This document shows, in pieces, positions 28,770 through 37,568 of a stretch of DNA of 64,000 bases (its first letter is position 1; every line of letters starts with the position of its first letter). Source of the stretch: Stutzerimonas kunmingensis (GTDB lineage: Bacteria > Pseudomonadota > Gammaproteobacteria > Pseudomonadales > Pseudomonadaceae); the NCBI RefSeq assembly GCF_900114065.1, contig NZ_FORS01000004.1, positions 400,653-464,652 of the forward strand, written 5' to 3'. The notes below the pieces were generated by a model. That model searched no databases and had not been told where the DNA came from. It saw only the letters and a list, made by a program, of their open reading frames with translations. The translations under genes were made by a program, and so were the position numbers.

Positions 28770-29048
28770 GAGGCGGCTCCTAGACGAACGAGGTCGTGAT
28801 TCTAGCGCCGCACCGCCAGGAACGGCCAAACGATGTACCTCCCTCATCCCTCAACTGCTCAATGCCCCCTCCTGCTGCCACAATGCCACTGTGACCGATC
28901 CAGCAAATTGCCCGACCAACTGGAACGATCCGCCGTCGAGCGCCTCTGAAGGAGGCCCCGAGGCATCGCCTCGCGCAGACCCATCCGCTCAACGCACGCC
29001 TGCCCTTGGCAACGCGCGTGCATCAGAAGAAATCGCAGGAAACAAGCA

Positions 29049-29861
29049 ATGGATTTAATTCAGATCATCGTCCTGGCCATCGTGCAGGGACTAACCGAGT
29101 TCTTGCCGGTATCGAGCTCGGCTCATCTGATCCTCTTCCCGCACCTGGTGGGTTGGGACGACCAGGGACTGGCATTCGACGTGGCGGTGCACCTCGGCAC
29201 CCTGGCCGCAGTGGTCTGGTACTTCCGCCTGGAAGTCTTCGGCATGACGCGCGACTGGTTCGCATCGCTAGCCCGCCGCGAGCGGGTCGGTGACAGCCGG
29301 CTGGCCTGGGCGGTGATCCTTGGAACGATTCCGGTCGGCATCGCCGGGCTGCTGTTCAAGGACTTCATCGAAGTCCAGCTGCGTTCGCCGCTGGTGATCG
29401 CCTGGGCGACCATCGGCTTCGGTCTGCTGCTGTGGTGGTCGGACGTGGTCAGCCGGCGAATCCCGCAACCGCGCGACGAGCACAGTCTGAACTGGAAGGA
29501 CATCCTGCTGATCGGCTGCGCCCAGGCGCTGGCGCTGATTCCCGGCACCTCGCGCTCGGGCGTGACGATGACCGCCGGGCTGTTGCTGGGCCTGTCGCGC
29601 TCCGGCGCAGCACGCTTTTCCTTTCTGCTGTCGATCCCGGTGATCGTGCTTGCCAGCGCGCTGAGCACACTCGACCTGGTGGAAGGCGGGGTAGCGGTTG
29701 ACTGGACGGCGATGGGGCTGGGTGTGGTGCTGTCGGCGATGAGCGCCTACCTGTGCATCCACATCTTCCTGAAGTTGCTGGAGCGCGTCGGCATGCTGCC
29801 GTTCGTGATCTACCGCTTGATCCTCGGTGTGGTGCTGCTGGTACTGTTCGCCGGCGCCTGA
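29049..29861 (+). CDS. uppP: Undecaprenyl-diphosphate phosphatase UppP (BacA)
   Basis: A 270-residue inner-membrane protein with both UppP signature motifs: QGLTEFLPVSSSAHLIL near the N-terminus and PGTSRSGVTMTAGLLLGLSR in the second half, and about eight helices. It dephosphorylates undecaprenyl diphosphate to recycle the lipid carrier for cell wall and polysaccharide synthesis, and overproduction gives bacitracin resistance. The length matches the family (about 265-275). GCAGGAAAC precedes the ATG. It stands alone, divergent from glxR. Confidence 0.95.
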   Translation: MDLIQIIVLAIVQGLTEFLPVSSSAHLILFPHLVGWDDQGLAFDVAVHLGTLAAVVWYFRLEVFGMTRDWFASLARRERVGDSRLAWAVILGTIPVGIAGLLFKDFIEVQLRSPLVIAWATIGFGLLLWWSDVVSRRIPQPRDEHSLNWKDILLIGCAQALALIPGTSRSGVTMTAGLLLGLSRSGAARFSFLLSIPVIVLASALSTLDLVEGGVAVDWTAMGLGVVLSAMSAYLCIHIFLKLLERVGMLPFVIYRLILGVVLLVLFAGA

Positions 29862-29946
29862 GCACCCCTGCTGATACGTTGAACACCTTGCCGCGGCGTG
29901 CGATTCCTCGCGCTGCCGCGGCGCTGGCCGGAGCGAGGTCGCCCTA

Positions 29947-30144
29947 TCAGCCCTGAGGCAGGTCGATCAGCAGTGGGCCGAGCAGGACAGCTGCGATACG
30001 CGCCTCGGTGAACATCTTCTCGGTCAAAGGCGCGCTGCGTACTTCCGCGCTGCCAACAGGTTGCGCCTGAATTCGCGCTACCTCTCTGAATGAGTGACCA
30101 TCTGCCCAGACCATGGTGGACCGACGCTTCTTATCGCACTTCAC
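29947..30144 (-). CDS. Hypothetical protein, 65 residues
   Basis: An open frame read from a GTG at 30144 with AAGGAAG at good spacing, giving a soluble basic protein (VKCDKKRRSTMVWADG...) that ends LLIDLPQG. I do not recognise it. A start further upstream (ATG at 30204) would add 20 Cys-rich residues. It lies between uppP and the oxyanion transporter operon, on the opposite strand from both. Codon use looks acceptable, but a chance frame cannot be excluded. Confidence 0.45.
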   Translation of the reverse strand: MKCDKKRRSTMVWADGHSFREVARIQAQPVGSAEVRSAPLTEKMFTEARIAAVLLGPLLIDLPQG

Positions 30145-30326
30145 ATTCGCTTCCTTTGCCTGCGGGGGGTGGCACATTGCACATATTCGGCCACTACAGA
30201 TCACTTAGGTTTGGGGCCTGAAAAAAGTTCGTCGTGTTACACGATATTTCTGCAATGGAAATGCGCCAGAAGCGCTCCAAACGTCCCTGTTCAGCTTTCC
30301 CTTGGCGCCACACGCCTACCACGCTC

Positions 30327-30332
30327 TATAAT
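30327..30332 (+). promoter_or_regulatory. Probable -10 element for the oxyanion ABC transporter operon
   Basis: A perfect TATAAT lies 38 bases before the ATG of the substrate-binding gene. The best -35 candidate is TTGGCG at 30302-30307, with a rather long 19-base spacer. No Pho-box-like direct repeats are visible nearby. Confidence 0.5.
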
Positions 30333-30370
30333 CCGCGCGCTTTTTCCGCTATTGAACCGGAGAACCCTCA

Positions 30371-31222
30371 ATGCTGAAGCGCTCCCTGGCAGCCGTCGCC
30401 GGCCTTGCCCTGTCCCTGTCTATTGCTACTACCCACGCCGCTGAAACCCTGCGGGTTTCCGCTATCCCCGATGAAGCCCCGACCGAGCTGATTCGCAAGT
30501 TCAAGCCGCTGGGGGAATACCTGGAACAGCAGCTGGGCATGCCGGTGAAGTTCACCCCGGTATCGGACTATGCGGCTGTCGTCGAATCCCTGGCCTCCGA
30601 CCGCCTCGATCTCGCCTGGCTGGGCGGCTTCACCTTTGTCCAGACCCGTCTGAAGACTGGCAATGCGATCCCGCTGGTGCAGCGCGAGCAGGACGAGCAG
30701 TTCACTAGCAAGTTCATCACCGCCGATCCCGAGGTGAAGTCACTGGCCGACCTCAAGGGCAAGACCTTCGCCTTCGGCTCCGTGTCGTCGACCTCAGGCA
30801 GCCTGATGCCGCGCTACTTCATGCTCAAGGACGGCATCCAGCCGGAGCAGTTCTTCAAGCGCATCGCCTACTCGGGCGCTCACGATGCAACCGCCGCCTG
30901 GGTCGAGGCCGGCAAGGCCGACGCCGGCGTGCTCAACGCCTCGGTGTGGGACAAGCTGGTCGCGGCCGGCAAGGTCGACACCGACAAGGTCCGCGTGATC
31001 TCCATCACTCCGCCTTATTACGACTACAACTGGACCGTGCGCGGCAACCTCGAGCCGGCGCTGGTCGAGAAGATCAAGGCTGCCTTCCTCGCCCTCGATC
31101 CGGCCAACCCTGAGCACAAGGCGATTCTCGATCTGCAGGCCGCCAGTCGCTTTATCGAGACCAAGCCGGAGAACTACGCAGGCATCGAAGAAGCTGCGCG
31201 CGCCGCCGGCCTGCTCAAGTGA
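30371..31222 (+). CDS. PhnD-type periplasmic binding protein of an oxyanion ABC transporter (putative selenate/phosphonate)
   Basis: A 283-residue exported protein with a Sec signal peptide cleaved near THA-A (residue 23). It has the PhnD/PtxB-type fold motifs: LRVSAIPDEAPTELIRKFKPLGEYLEQQLGMPVKF, LAWLGGFTFVQTR, FAFGSVSSTSGSLMPRYFM and the AYSGAHDATAAWV block. This subfamily is often labelled putative selenate-binding, while relatives carry phosphonate, phosphite or hypophosphite. No C-P lyase, phosphite dehydrogenase or selenium gene is nearby, so the ligand is undecided. GGAGA precedes the ATG. It is first in a four-gene operon. Confidence 0.85.
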   Translation: MLKRSLAAVAGLALSLSIATTHAAETLRVSAIPDEAPTELIRKFKPLGEYLEQQLGMPVKFTPVSDYAAVVESLASDRLDLAWLGGFTFVQTRLKTGNAIPLVQREQDEQFTSKFITADPEVKSLADLKGKTFAFGSVSSTSGSLMPRYFMLKDGIQPEQFFKRIAYSGAHDATAAWVEAGKADAGVLNASVWDKLVAAGKVDTDKVRVISITPPYYDYNWTVRGNLEPALVEKIKAAFLALDPANPEHKAILDLQAASRFIETKPENYAGIEEAARAAGLLK

Positions 31223-31241
31223 TGCCGCGTAAGCGCCAGCA

Positions 31242-32090
31242 ATGAGCACATTGCAAACACCGCCGGCGCCAGGCCTCGCTGCACAACCGGCGCTGAAGCT
31301 GGCCGGCGTGGGCCACACCCACGCCGGCGGCCAGATCGCACTGCGGCGGCTCGACCTGCAGGTCGCGCAGGGTGAACGGGTCGCCATCATTGGCCCGTCC
31401 GGGGCCGGCAAGACCACGCTGCTGCGTCTGCTAGCCACGTCGCTCAAGCCAGATCAGGGCGATCTCGAGCTGCTCGGCAAGCGCCCCTGGACGCTCTCGG
31501 CCGGCGCTCGCCAACGCCTGCGCAGCCAGATCGGCCTGATCCACCAGGCGCCGCCGCTACCACCGCGACAGCGGGTGGTGACGGCGGTACTGGCGGGGCG
31601 TCTCGGCAACTGGTCGCTACCCAAAAGCCTGCTCAGCCTGCTCTATCCCCTGGACCGCCAGGGCGCTGCCGAGGCGCTCGGGCGGCTCGACCTTGCCGAC
31701 AAGCTGTACATGCGCTGCGATCAGCTATCCGGCGGCCAGCTGCAGCGGGTCGGAATCGCCCGCATGCTTTACCAGGCGCCGGAGCTGATCCTCGCCGACG
31801 AACCCGTCTCAGCCATGGACCCGGTGCTCGCCAGTCACACGCTGGGCGTGCTCAACCGCGAGGCGCAACGTCGCAACGCCACGCTGCTGGCCAGCTTGCA
31901 TGCAGTGGAGCTGGCACTGGAGCACTTTCCGCGAATCGTCGGCGTGCGTGACGGCCGCATCCTGTTCGACAAGCCTGCCAGCGAAATCGGCCCCGACGAG
32001 CTGGCGGCGCTGTATGCCAATGAGCAGCTTCAGCATGCCCCGTCGCCACCTGCAGCAGCGACCCCGCCACTGAACATTCCGCGATGCTGA
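31242..32090 (+). CDS. ABC transporter ATP-binding protein (PhnC type)
   Basis: A 282-residue ATPase. Walker A is GPSGAGKTT, the signature is LSGGQLQRVGIARML, Walker B is LILADEPVSAMDP and the H-loop SLHAVELAL follows. The N-terminus carries about 25 extra Pro/Ala-rich residues and the C-terminus is also extended past the nucleotide-binding domain (HAPSPPAAATPP). It powers the importer formed with the binding protein upstream and two permeases downstream. Its end overlaps the next gene by seven bases. Confidence 0.9.
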   Translation: MSTLQTPPAPGLAAQPALKLAGVGHTHAGGQIALRRLDLQVAQGERVAIIGPSGAGKTTLLRLLATSLKPDQGDLELLGKRPWTLSAGARQRLRSQIGLIHQAPPLPPRQRVVTAVLAGRLGNWSLPKSLLSLLYPLDRQGAAEALGRLDLADKLYMRCDQLSGGQLQRVGIARMLYQAPELILADEPVSAMDPVLASHTLGVLNREAQRRNATLLASLHAVELALEHFPRIVGVRDGRILFDKPASEIGPDELAALYANEQLQHAPSPPAAATPPLNIPRC

Positions 32091-32917
32091 ACCCCGCAAC
32101 TGTCCGACACGATCCTGCCGCCGCGCCACGCCTGATGTTGACCCTGCTGGCCGTGGCGCTGCTGTGGCCAGGGGTAAGGCTGAGCGAGCTGGACCTGGGT
32201 GTGCTGTTCGACGGCAGCAATGCCGACACCATGGGCACGTTTCTCTCGGCGTTCTGGCCACCGGAGCACAGTGGCGAATTCCTTGACCTGCTCTGGCAGG
32301 CGACACTGGAAACCCTGGCAATCGCCACTGCCGGCATGACCCTGGCCCTGGCTGTCGCCATCCCCTGCGCCCTGCTTGCCACCCGCGCCCTGTCGCTCTC
32401 GGCGCTCAGCCGTGGTGGTCGCCCGGCCTGGTGGGCGCAAGCGTTGCGCTGGCCGGTACGCGGCCTGCTGATCGTGCTGCGCAGCATCCCGGAGATCGTC
32501 TGGGCGCTGTTGTTCGTCCGCGCCGTAGGCCTGGGGCCGACCGCCGGCGTGCTGGCCATCGCCATCACCTACGCCGGCATGCTCGGCAAGGTCTACGCGG
32601 AGATCTTCGAGTCGGTCGACCCGCTACCCGCCCGTGCACTGCTCGGTGCCGGCGCCTCGCGGCTGCAGGCCTTCCTCTACGGCGTGCTGCCGCAGGCCAC
32701 GGGCGAGATGCTGTCGTACAGCGTCTACCGCTGGGAATGTGCGATCCGCGCCTCGGTGGTGATGGGGTTCGTCGGCGCCGGTGGACTCGGCCAGCAGATG
32801 GACCTGTCGATGCGCATGTTCGCCGGCGGTGAGGTCGCCGCCATGTTGCTGACGTTCCTCGCGCTGGTGCTGCTGGCGGACCTGCTCAGCCGTCTGCTGC
32901 GCTGGAGATTCGCATGA
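32084..32917 (+). CDS. ABC transporter permease (PhnE type), first
   Basis: A 277-residue inner-membrane permease with about six helices and a binding-protein-dependent transport motif around ILRSIPEIVWALLFVRAVGLGPTAGVLAIAI and the cytoplasmic EAA loop (YAEIFESVDPLPARALLGAGASRLQAFLYGVLP). The C-terminal GFVGAGGLGQQMDLSMRMF is typical of PhnE-like permeases. It overlaps the ATPase gene by seven bases and the next permease by four, so all are coupled. Confidence 0.9.
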   Translation: MLNPATVRHDPAAAPRLMLTLLAVALLWPGVRLSELDLGVLFDGSNADTMGTFLSAFWPPEHSGEFLDLLWQATLETLAIATAGMTLALAVAIPCALLATRALSLSALSRGGRPAWWAQALRWPVRGLLIVLRSIPEIVWALLFVRAVGLGPTAGVLAIAITYAGMLGKVYAEIFESVDPLPARALLGAGASRLQAFLYGVLPQATGEMLSYSVYRWECAIRASVVMGFVGAGGLGQQMDLSMRMFAGGEVAAMLLTFLALVLLADLLSRLLRWRFA

Positions 32918-33681
32918 GTCTGCTGTCGCGCCTGCTGATTCCGGCCGGGCTGGTCGCGGCCGTGGTGGCCGCCTTTGCCTTCCTGCAGCTGGAAAGCGCC
33001 GCGCTGCTCAGCCGAGACGGCCTTGCGCAGATGGCCGCCTACGCTTCGGGATTCATGGCGCCGGACCTGTCGCCCGCGCATCTGCAGGCGATCGCTCGCG
33101 GCACGCTGGAAACCCTGGCGATGTCGGCCATCGGCACATTGCTCGCAGCCCTGTTCGGCTTGTTGCTGGCACTCCCCGCGGCGGGCCGTTTCGGTCTGCT
33201 GGCGCAGGCAGCATCGCGCCTGCTGCTCAATGCGCTACGGGCGATTCCGGAATTGGTTTGGGCCGCGCTGATGGTGCTGGCAGCGGGGCTCGGGCCGAAC
33301 GCCGGCACCCTGGCGCTGGCGCTGCACACGGCCGGCGTGCTGGGGCGCCTGTTCGCCGAAGCGCTGGAAAATACCCCGCCGCAGCCCGCCGACGCCCTTC
33401 GCCTGGCCGGTAGCGGACGCATCGCGGCATTCTGCTACGGCACGCTGCCCTCGCTCTGGCCGCAACTGGTGGCCTACACGTTGTACCGCTGGGAAAACAA
33501 TATTCGCATGGCCAGCGTGCTCGGCTTCGTTGGCGCCGGCGGCCTGGGCCAGATGCTCTACATGAGCCTCAGCCTCTTCCAGGAAGCCCAAGCCTCGACG
33601 GTGATCCTGGCCATGCTGGCGATGGTACTGGCGGTCGACAGCCTGAGTGCCTGGGCCAGGCAGCGCTGGGTGCGAGGCTAA
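32914..33681 (+). CDS. ABC transporter permease (PhnE type), second
   Basis: A 255-residue permease similar to the one before it (ALRAIPELVWAALMVLAAGLGPNAGTLALALHTAGVLGRLFAEALEN; GFVGAGGLGQMLYMSLSLF), so the transporter core is probably a heterodimer. The start overlaps the upstream stop as ATGA. No further transporter gene follows; the next gene is a CHASE2 protein after an 84-base gap. Confidence 0.9.
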   Translation: MSLLSRLLIPAGLVAAVVAAFAFLQLESAALLSRDGLAQMAAYASGFMAPDLSPAHLQAIARGTLETLAMSAIGTLLAALFGLLLALPAAGRFGLLAQAASRLLLNALRAIPELVWAALMVLAAGLGPNAGTLALALHTAGVLGRLFAEALENTPPQPADALRLAGSGRIAAFCYGTLPSLWPQLVAYTLYRWENNIRMASVLGFVGAGGLGQMLYMSLSLFQEAQASTVILAMLAMVLAVDSLSAWARQRWVRG

Positions 33682-33765
33682 TCGCCGCGGCCGACTCCGT
33701 TGACTTTTGTGAACTGATTCACCGAACATCCGTGATGTCGTTTTGAGATCATCAAGGATGATGAA

Positions 33766-35124
33766 GTGCCGGCCCTACCGCGCCAGTTGTCTACGCTACG
33801 AACCGTACTGGCATTGCTGGCAATCCTGCTGGATCCCTTCGGCCTGACTACGGCCACCGATGGCGCATCGTCCCGCCTGCTCAATCAGCTGCAAGCCAAC
33901 GCCTACGGCGATGCCGGCGCCAGACAGCAGATCGCAGTTGTGATCATCGATGACGCTTTTCTGCGCCAGCGCGAAAGCCACTGGCCACTACCCTACAGCG
34001 AACAGAGCAAACTGTTCCGCCAGCTACTGGCCTATCGACCAGCCGCGGTCATGGTTGACCTGATGTACAGCTACGACCACTCCCGCGGACGCAACAGCGA
34101 CAGTAGTCGACTCCTGTCCAACGTGTTCGAACGCTATCGAGCTGCCGGCGTGCCGCTGTATCTCGCCAACTCCGGCAGCACTGAATCCAATGCCTTGCCG
34201 ATCTTTACCGAAGTTAGCGAGCCGGCACTGGTGAGCTGGAGCGGTTATGAAGATCAGTACCCGCTGGCAGCCGAGACCGCATACGGCTGGATGGACAGCG
34301 CAGCCTTCGCCTTATACAGAAGCTACTGCACGCGCCATGCCTGTCAGCCGCTACCAGCATCGGCACAGCTCGCCGGAGAGCAACCGCCGATCGCTCTGCA
34401 ATGGGGCGGTGACCCGGCGCGTGAGCAGCGTCTGGTCAGCGACGTCAGCCAGTGCGCTTCATCATCTGGACTTTGGAGCCGGATTTTCAGCCAGCTCGCC
34501 CAGTCGGTCTTCTGGCGTCTCAGTGCTCCTACCGAAACACGCTGCCCGTTTCACCTGACAATCACCGCGAGTGCCCTGGCTACGACCGTACCGGAGGAGC
34601 GCGCCTTGTTACGTGAGCTGCTTGGCGATCGCCTGGTAATGGTCGGCGCCTCCATCAGTTCCGCCGAGGATCTCACCAGCTCGCCGGTTCACGGCAAGTT
34701 GCCGGGCGTCTACGCCCACGCCATGGCGCTGGATAACTTGATCGAATATGGCCAGGACTATATCGCCGCACCACCGCAACTGTTCAACACCGAAATCGAT
34801 GTCCTGGACCTGCTCGAGTTCATCTTCGCTTTGGTCATTCTCTGGTTTCACTCGGCCCGCGCAGGCCTTTTGCCTGGGCATCGCCTGGCGTTCGCGATCG
34901 GCGCAACGCTCTGTCTGCTGCTAATCAGCGTGCTGCTTTATCAGTTGCGCGTCACTCCAGTGAACATCCTTGGCTTGTTGCTGCTGATTGGCGTGTTACT
35001 GCCAGAAGAACCGGAATCCCCCTCCCTCCCCTCGACCAGCACACGAAAGGAGTCATCATGCGCAAACCCCTCACACTGCTCTGCGCCCTGTTGCTCAGCA
35101 GCACCAGCTACGCGGCCGGATTGA
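33766..35124 (+). CDS. CHASE2-domain membrane protein without a recognisable output domain
   Basis: A 452-residue protein: an N-terminal membrane helix (LRTVLALLAILLDPFG), a long periplasmic CHASE2-like domain (about 35-345, with IAVVIIDDAFLRQRESHWPLPYSEQSKLFRQL and the LLGDRLVMVGASISSAEDLTSSPVHGKLPGVYAHAMALDNLI block), then three C-terminal helices. CHASE2 domains normally sense an unknown extracellular signal for a kinase, GGDEF or adenylate cyclase domain, but nothing follows the last helix except a short tail. The start is a GTG with AAGGA upstream; no in-frame ATG fits. The last 67 bases overlap the next gene, an unusually long overlap. It heads a cassette with a small exported protein and an M48 lipoprotein. 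Confidence 0.82.
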   Translation: MPALPRQLSTLRTVLALLAILLDPFGLTTATDGASSRLLNQLQANAYGDAGARQQIAVVIIDDAFLRQRESHWPLPYSEQSKLFRQLLAYRPAAVMVDLMYSYDHSRGRNSDSSRLLSNVFERYRAAGVPLYLANSGSTESNALPIFTEVSEPALVSWSGYEDQYPLAAETAYGWMDSAAFALYRSYCTRHACQPLPASAQLAGEQPPIALQWGGDPAREQRLVSDVSQCASSSGLWSRIFSQLAQSVFWRLSAPTETRCPFHLTITASALATTVPEERALLRELLGDRLVMVGASISSAEDLTSSPVHGKLPGVYAHAMALDNLIEYGQDYIAAPPQLFNTEIDVLDLLEFIFALVILWFHSARAGLLPGHRLAFAIGATLCLLLISVLLYQLRVTPVNILGLLLLIGVLLPEEPESPSLPSTSTRKESSCANPSHCSAPCCSAAPATRPD

Positions 35125-35423
35125 CCGTAGAGCAATACACCAACGATCCGATCGCCCTGCTTGATGCAGAGGGTCGTTTGCTGAAGAAGATTGCACGCTC
35201 CGAGTTACCCGCCACACCGCTGGCCGCACAGCAGTGGAATGACGATCTCGAACTGGTGCAGGTCGAGGTAGCCGGACAGCTGGTCTGGCTGGATGGTGTC
35301 GATGTCCGCCTGAGTCAAGGCAAGACCGTTCCCATGCCGTGCGCAGCACTGCCCAAGGCCCGCGCAGATAGCGCGACCAATCTCTCCACCATTGGTTACG
35401 GGGCTGGCTGTGCGAAGAACTGA
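35058..35423 (+). CDS. Small exported protein in the CHASE2-M48 cassette
   Basis: A 121-residue protein with a clear Sec signal peptide (MRKPLTLLCALLLSSTSYA, cleaved near residue 19) and a mature part of about 100 residues rich in Leu, Asp and Gln with two cysteines near the C-terminus (MPCAAL and GAGCAKN) that could form a disulfide. I do not recognise the family. AAAGGAGTCATC before the ATG is an excellent ribosome site and supports this start inside the 3' end of the CHASE2 gene. Its end overlaps the M48 gene by 14 bases, so the three genes form one unit. Confidence 0.82.
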   Translation: MRKPLTLLCALLLSSTSYAAGLTVEQYTNDPIALLDAEGRLLKKIARSELPATPLAAQQWNDDLELVQVEVAGQLVWLDGVDVRLSQGKTVPMPCAALPKARADSATNLSTIGYGAGCAKN

Positions 35424-36993
35424 CCTACTGCGTAAGCGTGCCGCATTCGCGGCGGCTTTACTGCTGACTTGTCTGGGCGGGTGCAGCACGCTCAAAGGAG
35501 CACCTGACGCGCTGATCAATCTTGCAGGACAAAGCACGCAAAGCGGGTTTCAGGGCAAGTACCTGGAGCAGGAGGAGGTTCGCAGTTACTTCCGCCTCGA
35601 TCCGCAGCACAACCACAACCTGCGGCTGAGCTATGACGGCCGTAGCCTGCCAGCCAATGAAATCCGCCAACAGAACGTGGTGTTGATCCCTGCGCTGCAG
35701 AACTATCTGCAAGGCATCGTCGAACGTCTCGCCAAGGGTTGGCCTGGCGAGCAGCCGCAATTGCGGGTAACGGTCACCGACAGTTACTCGTTCGGGCCAT
35801 CAGCCGACCCGTACGGCATTCTCTACGTGCCGCTCGGCATGCTGGAAAGCGTAGAAAGCGAGGACGAAATCGCGGCGATGCTGGCCCATGAAATGAGCCA
35901 TGTGCTGCTGCGCCACCATGATCGCCGCCAAGCCTTCAACGAGCAGCGGGAACTGCTGACCAACATTGCCACCACTGCGGTAATCGCGACGATGGTCGCC
36001 GACTCTCGCCTGGATCGCGGAGCTTCGAAATGGAAGGTGGTCAGCAAAAATCCGCAAGCCACGCAGAAGGCCGTCGGTGAGACGGTGCTCTACACCTCAC
36101 TCGCCAACACCTTTTCAGACAACGTATGGAACACCGCCTGGGGTCGTGCTCAGGAAGACCAGGCAGATCTGCTGGGTACCGATCTACTGATCAAAGCGCG
36201 TTACGCGCCGCGCGGTGCCAGCCACAGCCTGCAGCGGCTTAGCGATTTCCAGGGAAAGCAGGCCCCCCTCCTGGCCGGTTTTATCCAGGCGCGACGGGGC
36301 GCGATGCAGGATTCGCTGCAGCGCCTCGACCTGAACGGCTTTACCCAGGAGATCAACACGTTCGTCAATCAGGGCCTGATGACGACCGTCAGCGCAGTCG
36401 GCCAGCACCTCACCCGCTCACACATGTCAGCCCAGCGTCGCGATGACGACCTGCGCCAATATCTGCAGCGCGAGTACGATGCCGAGCGTTATCACCGGGT
36501 AAATAAACGGAACTGGCTTACAGTCCGCAACACCCCAAGCGTGAAAGCCTCACTGGACGCGTACAAGAATGCCTACGGAGCCAACGAGGCCCTGGCTCAG
36601 AAGAATCTGAAGGATGCCCGAACCTTGGCCGAGCGAGCTCTGAAGTCTCCGGTGGCTAACCAGCCAGGCATTCGTCGTAGCCTCTTCAACGTCCACATGG
36701 CAACTGGTGACAAACGTCGTGCACTGGCGCAGCTCAACGCAATCAAGGACTGGTCGCTAGCGGGACCGGAAGTCTACGAACAACTCGTTCACTATCATCT
36801 GAACAATGGCGATGCAGTTGCGGCCCTTGCGACCATTGAACGGGCTGAACGCCACCTGGGTTCACAGGAACAGTTCATTGTCGAAAAGATGCTCGCTCAT
36901 AAGCTCAAGAAAGATGAGAGCGAACTGCGCATGCTCGGCGAAAAATGCAAGCAGATGCCAAATCGAAAGGACGTCTGCAAGAAGATCGGCTGA
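35410..36993 (+). CDS. M48-family zinc metalloprotease lipoprotein with C-terminal helical repeats
   Basis: A 527-residue predicted lipoprotein. The signal ends in the lipobox LGGC (cysteine at about residue 25). The M48 zinc site is HEMSH (His160, Glu161, His164) with the third ligand Glu249 in QEDQADLLG. After the peptidase domain the protein has a long helical region with TPR-like units (AERALKSPVANQPGIRR, DKRRALAQLNAI, NGDAVAALATIERAERHLG), a layout similar to BepA/YfgC, which degrades or assembles outer-membrane proteins. The start is taken as the GTG at 35410; TTG at 35392 is possible. Its upstream neighbours suggest a periplasmic sensing and proteolysis unit, which is inference. Confidence 0.87.
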   Translation: MRRTDLLRKRAAFAAALLLTCLGGCSTLKGAPDALINLAGQSTQSGFQGKYLEQEEVRSYFRLDPQHNHNLRLSYDGRSLPANEIRQQNVVLIPALQNYLQGIVERLAKGWPGEQPQLRVTVTDSYSFGPSADPYGILYVPLGMLESVESEDEIAAMLAHEMSHVLLRHHDRRQAFNEQRELLTNIATTAVIATMVADSRLDRGASKWKVVSKNPQATQKAVGETVLYTSLANTFSDNVWNTAWGRAQEDQADLLGTDLLIKARYAPRGASHSLQRLSDFQGKQAPLLAGFIQARRGAMQDSLQRLDLNGFTQEINTFVNQGLMTTVSAVGQHLTRSHMSAQRRDDDLRQYLQREYDAERYHRVNKRNWLTVRNTPSVKASLDAYKNAYGANEALAQKNLKDARTLAERALKSPVANQPGIRRSLFNVHMATGDKRRALAQLNAIKDWSLAGPEVYEQLVHYHLNNGDAVAALATIERAERHLGSQEQFIVEKMLAHKLKKDESELRMLGEKCKQMPNRKDVCKKIG

Positions 36994-37051
36994 CCTTGAG
37001 AGGGCGACGCGGGTTGCGCAGTCGATTACCGGCTGCGCGCCTCGCCCCATT

Positions 37052-37369
37052 TCAGTGCAATGCAGGTTTGCCGACGCGCTCCTGCACCAGCACCCAGGGT
37101 GCGACCACGACGGCCCAGAGGTTGGGGTCACGCTCCAGCCAGTCCTGCGCCTGCTCGGGCTGCATCTTCGACAGCTGTCCGCCGTGGAGCCACGCCGCTA
37201 CCTTGGTCTGATCGTCCTCGGCGACGGCCAGCGCCACCTCGACCAGATCAGCATCGCCAGCCACCTGCAGCAGCGCTCCGCGAGCGAAGAACGGCTGCAG
37301 TTCTTCCCAGGTAATCGCTGCGGTTTCGCCCAACAGCTTGGCATAAAGAGTGCTTGCGTCGTCGGCCAT
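37052..37369 (-). CDS. DUF2288 family protein
   Basis: A 105-residue acidic soluble protein starting MADDASTLYAKLLGETAAITWEEL and containing the GALLQVAGDADLVEVALAVAEDD and VAAWLHGGQLSKMQPEQAQDW blocks typical of DUF2288. The function is unknown. It is divergent from braC, as I recall for the matching P. aeruginosa locus. The ATG at 37369 is used; the frame is open upstream but without a good start. Confidence 0.85.
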   Translation of the reverse strand: MADDASTLYAKLLGETAAITWEELQPFFARGALLQVAGDADLVEVALAVAEDDQTKVAAWLHGGQLSKMQPEQAQDWLERDPNLWAVVVAPWVLVQERVGKPALH

Positions 37370-37568
37370 GGGACTCACCAGATACGAAAAGGGCGCAATG
37401 ATACCCGCGCCCCGATTCCCATCAAACGGTTGAATCTGCCGGCTGTGCAAACGGAGGAGACACTTCTACACTGTGCCGGTACAGTTGCCGGAGCGTTTCG
37501 GGATGTTCGCCTCTTAACGGCACTCCGGCCCGCAGGATTCAAACAATAACGATGCAAGTGGAGCACTT

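Noticed and set aside
30371..33681. Phosphite transporter ptxABC
   Set aside because: No ptxD dehydrogenase follows, and two separate permease genes are present rather than the expected layout.
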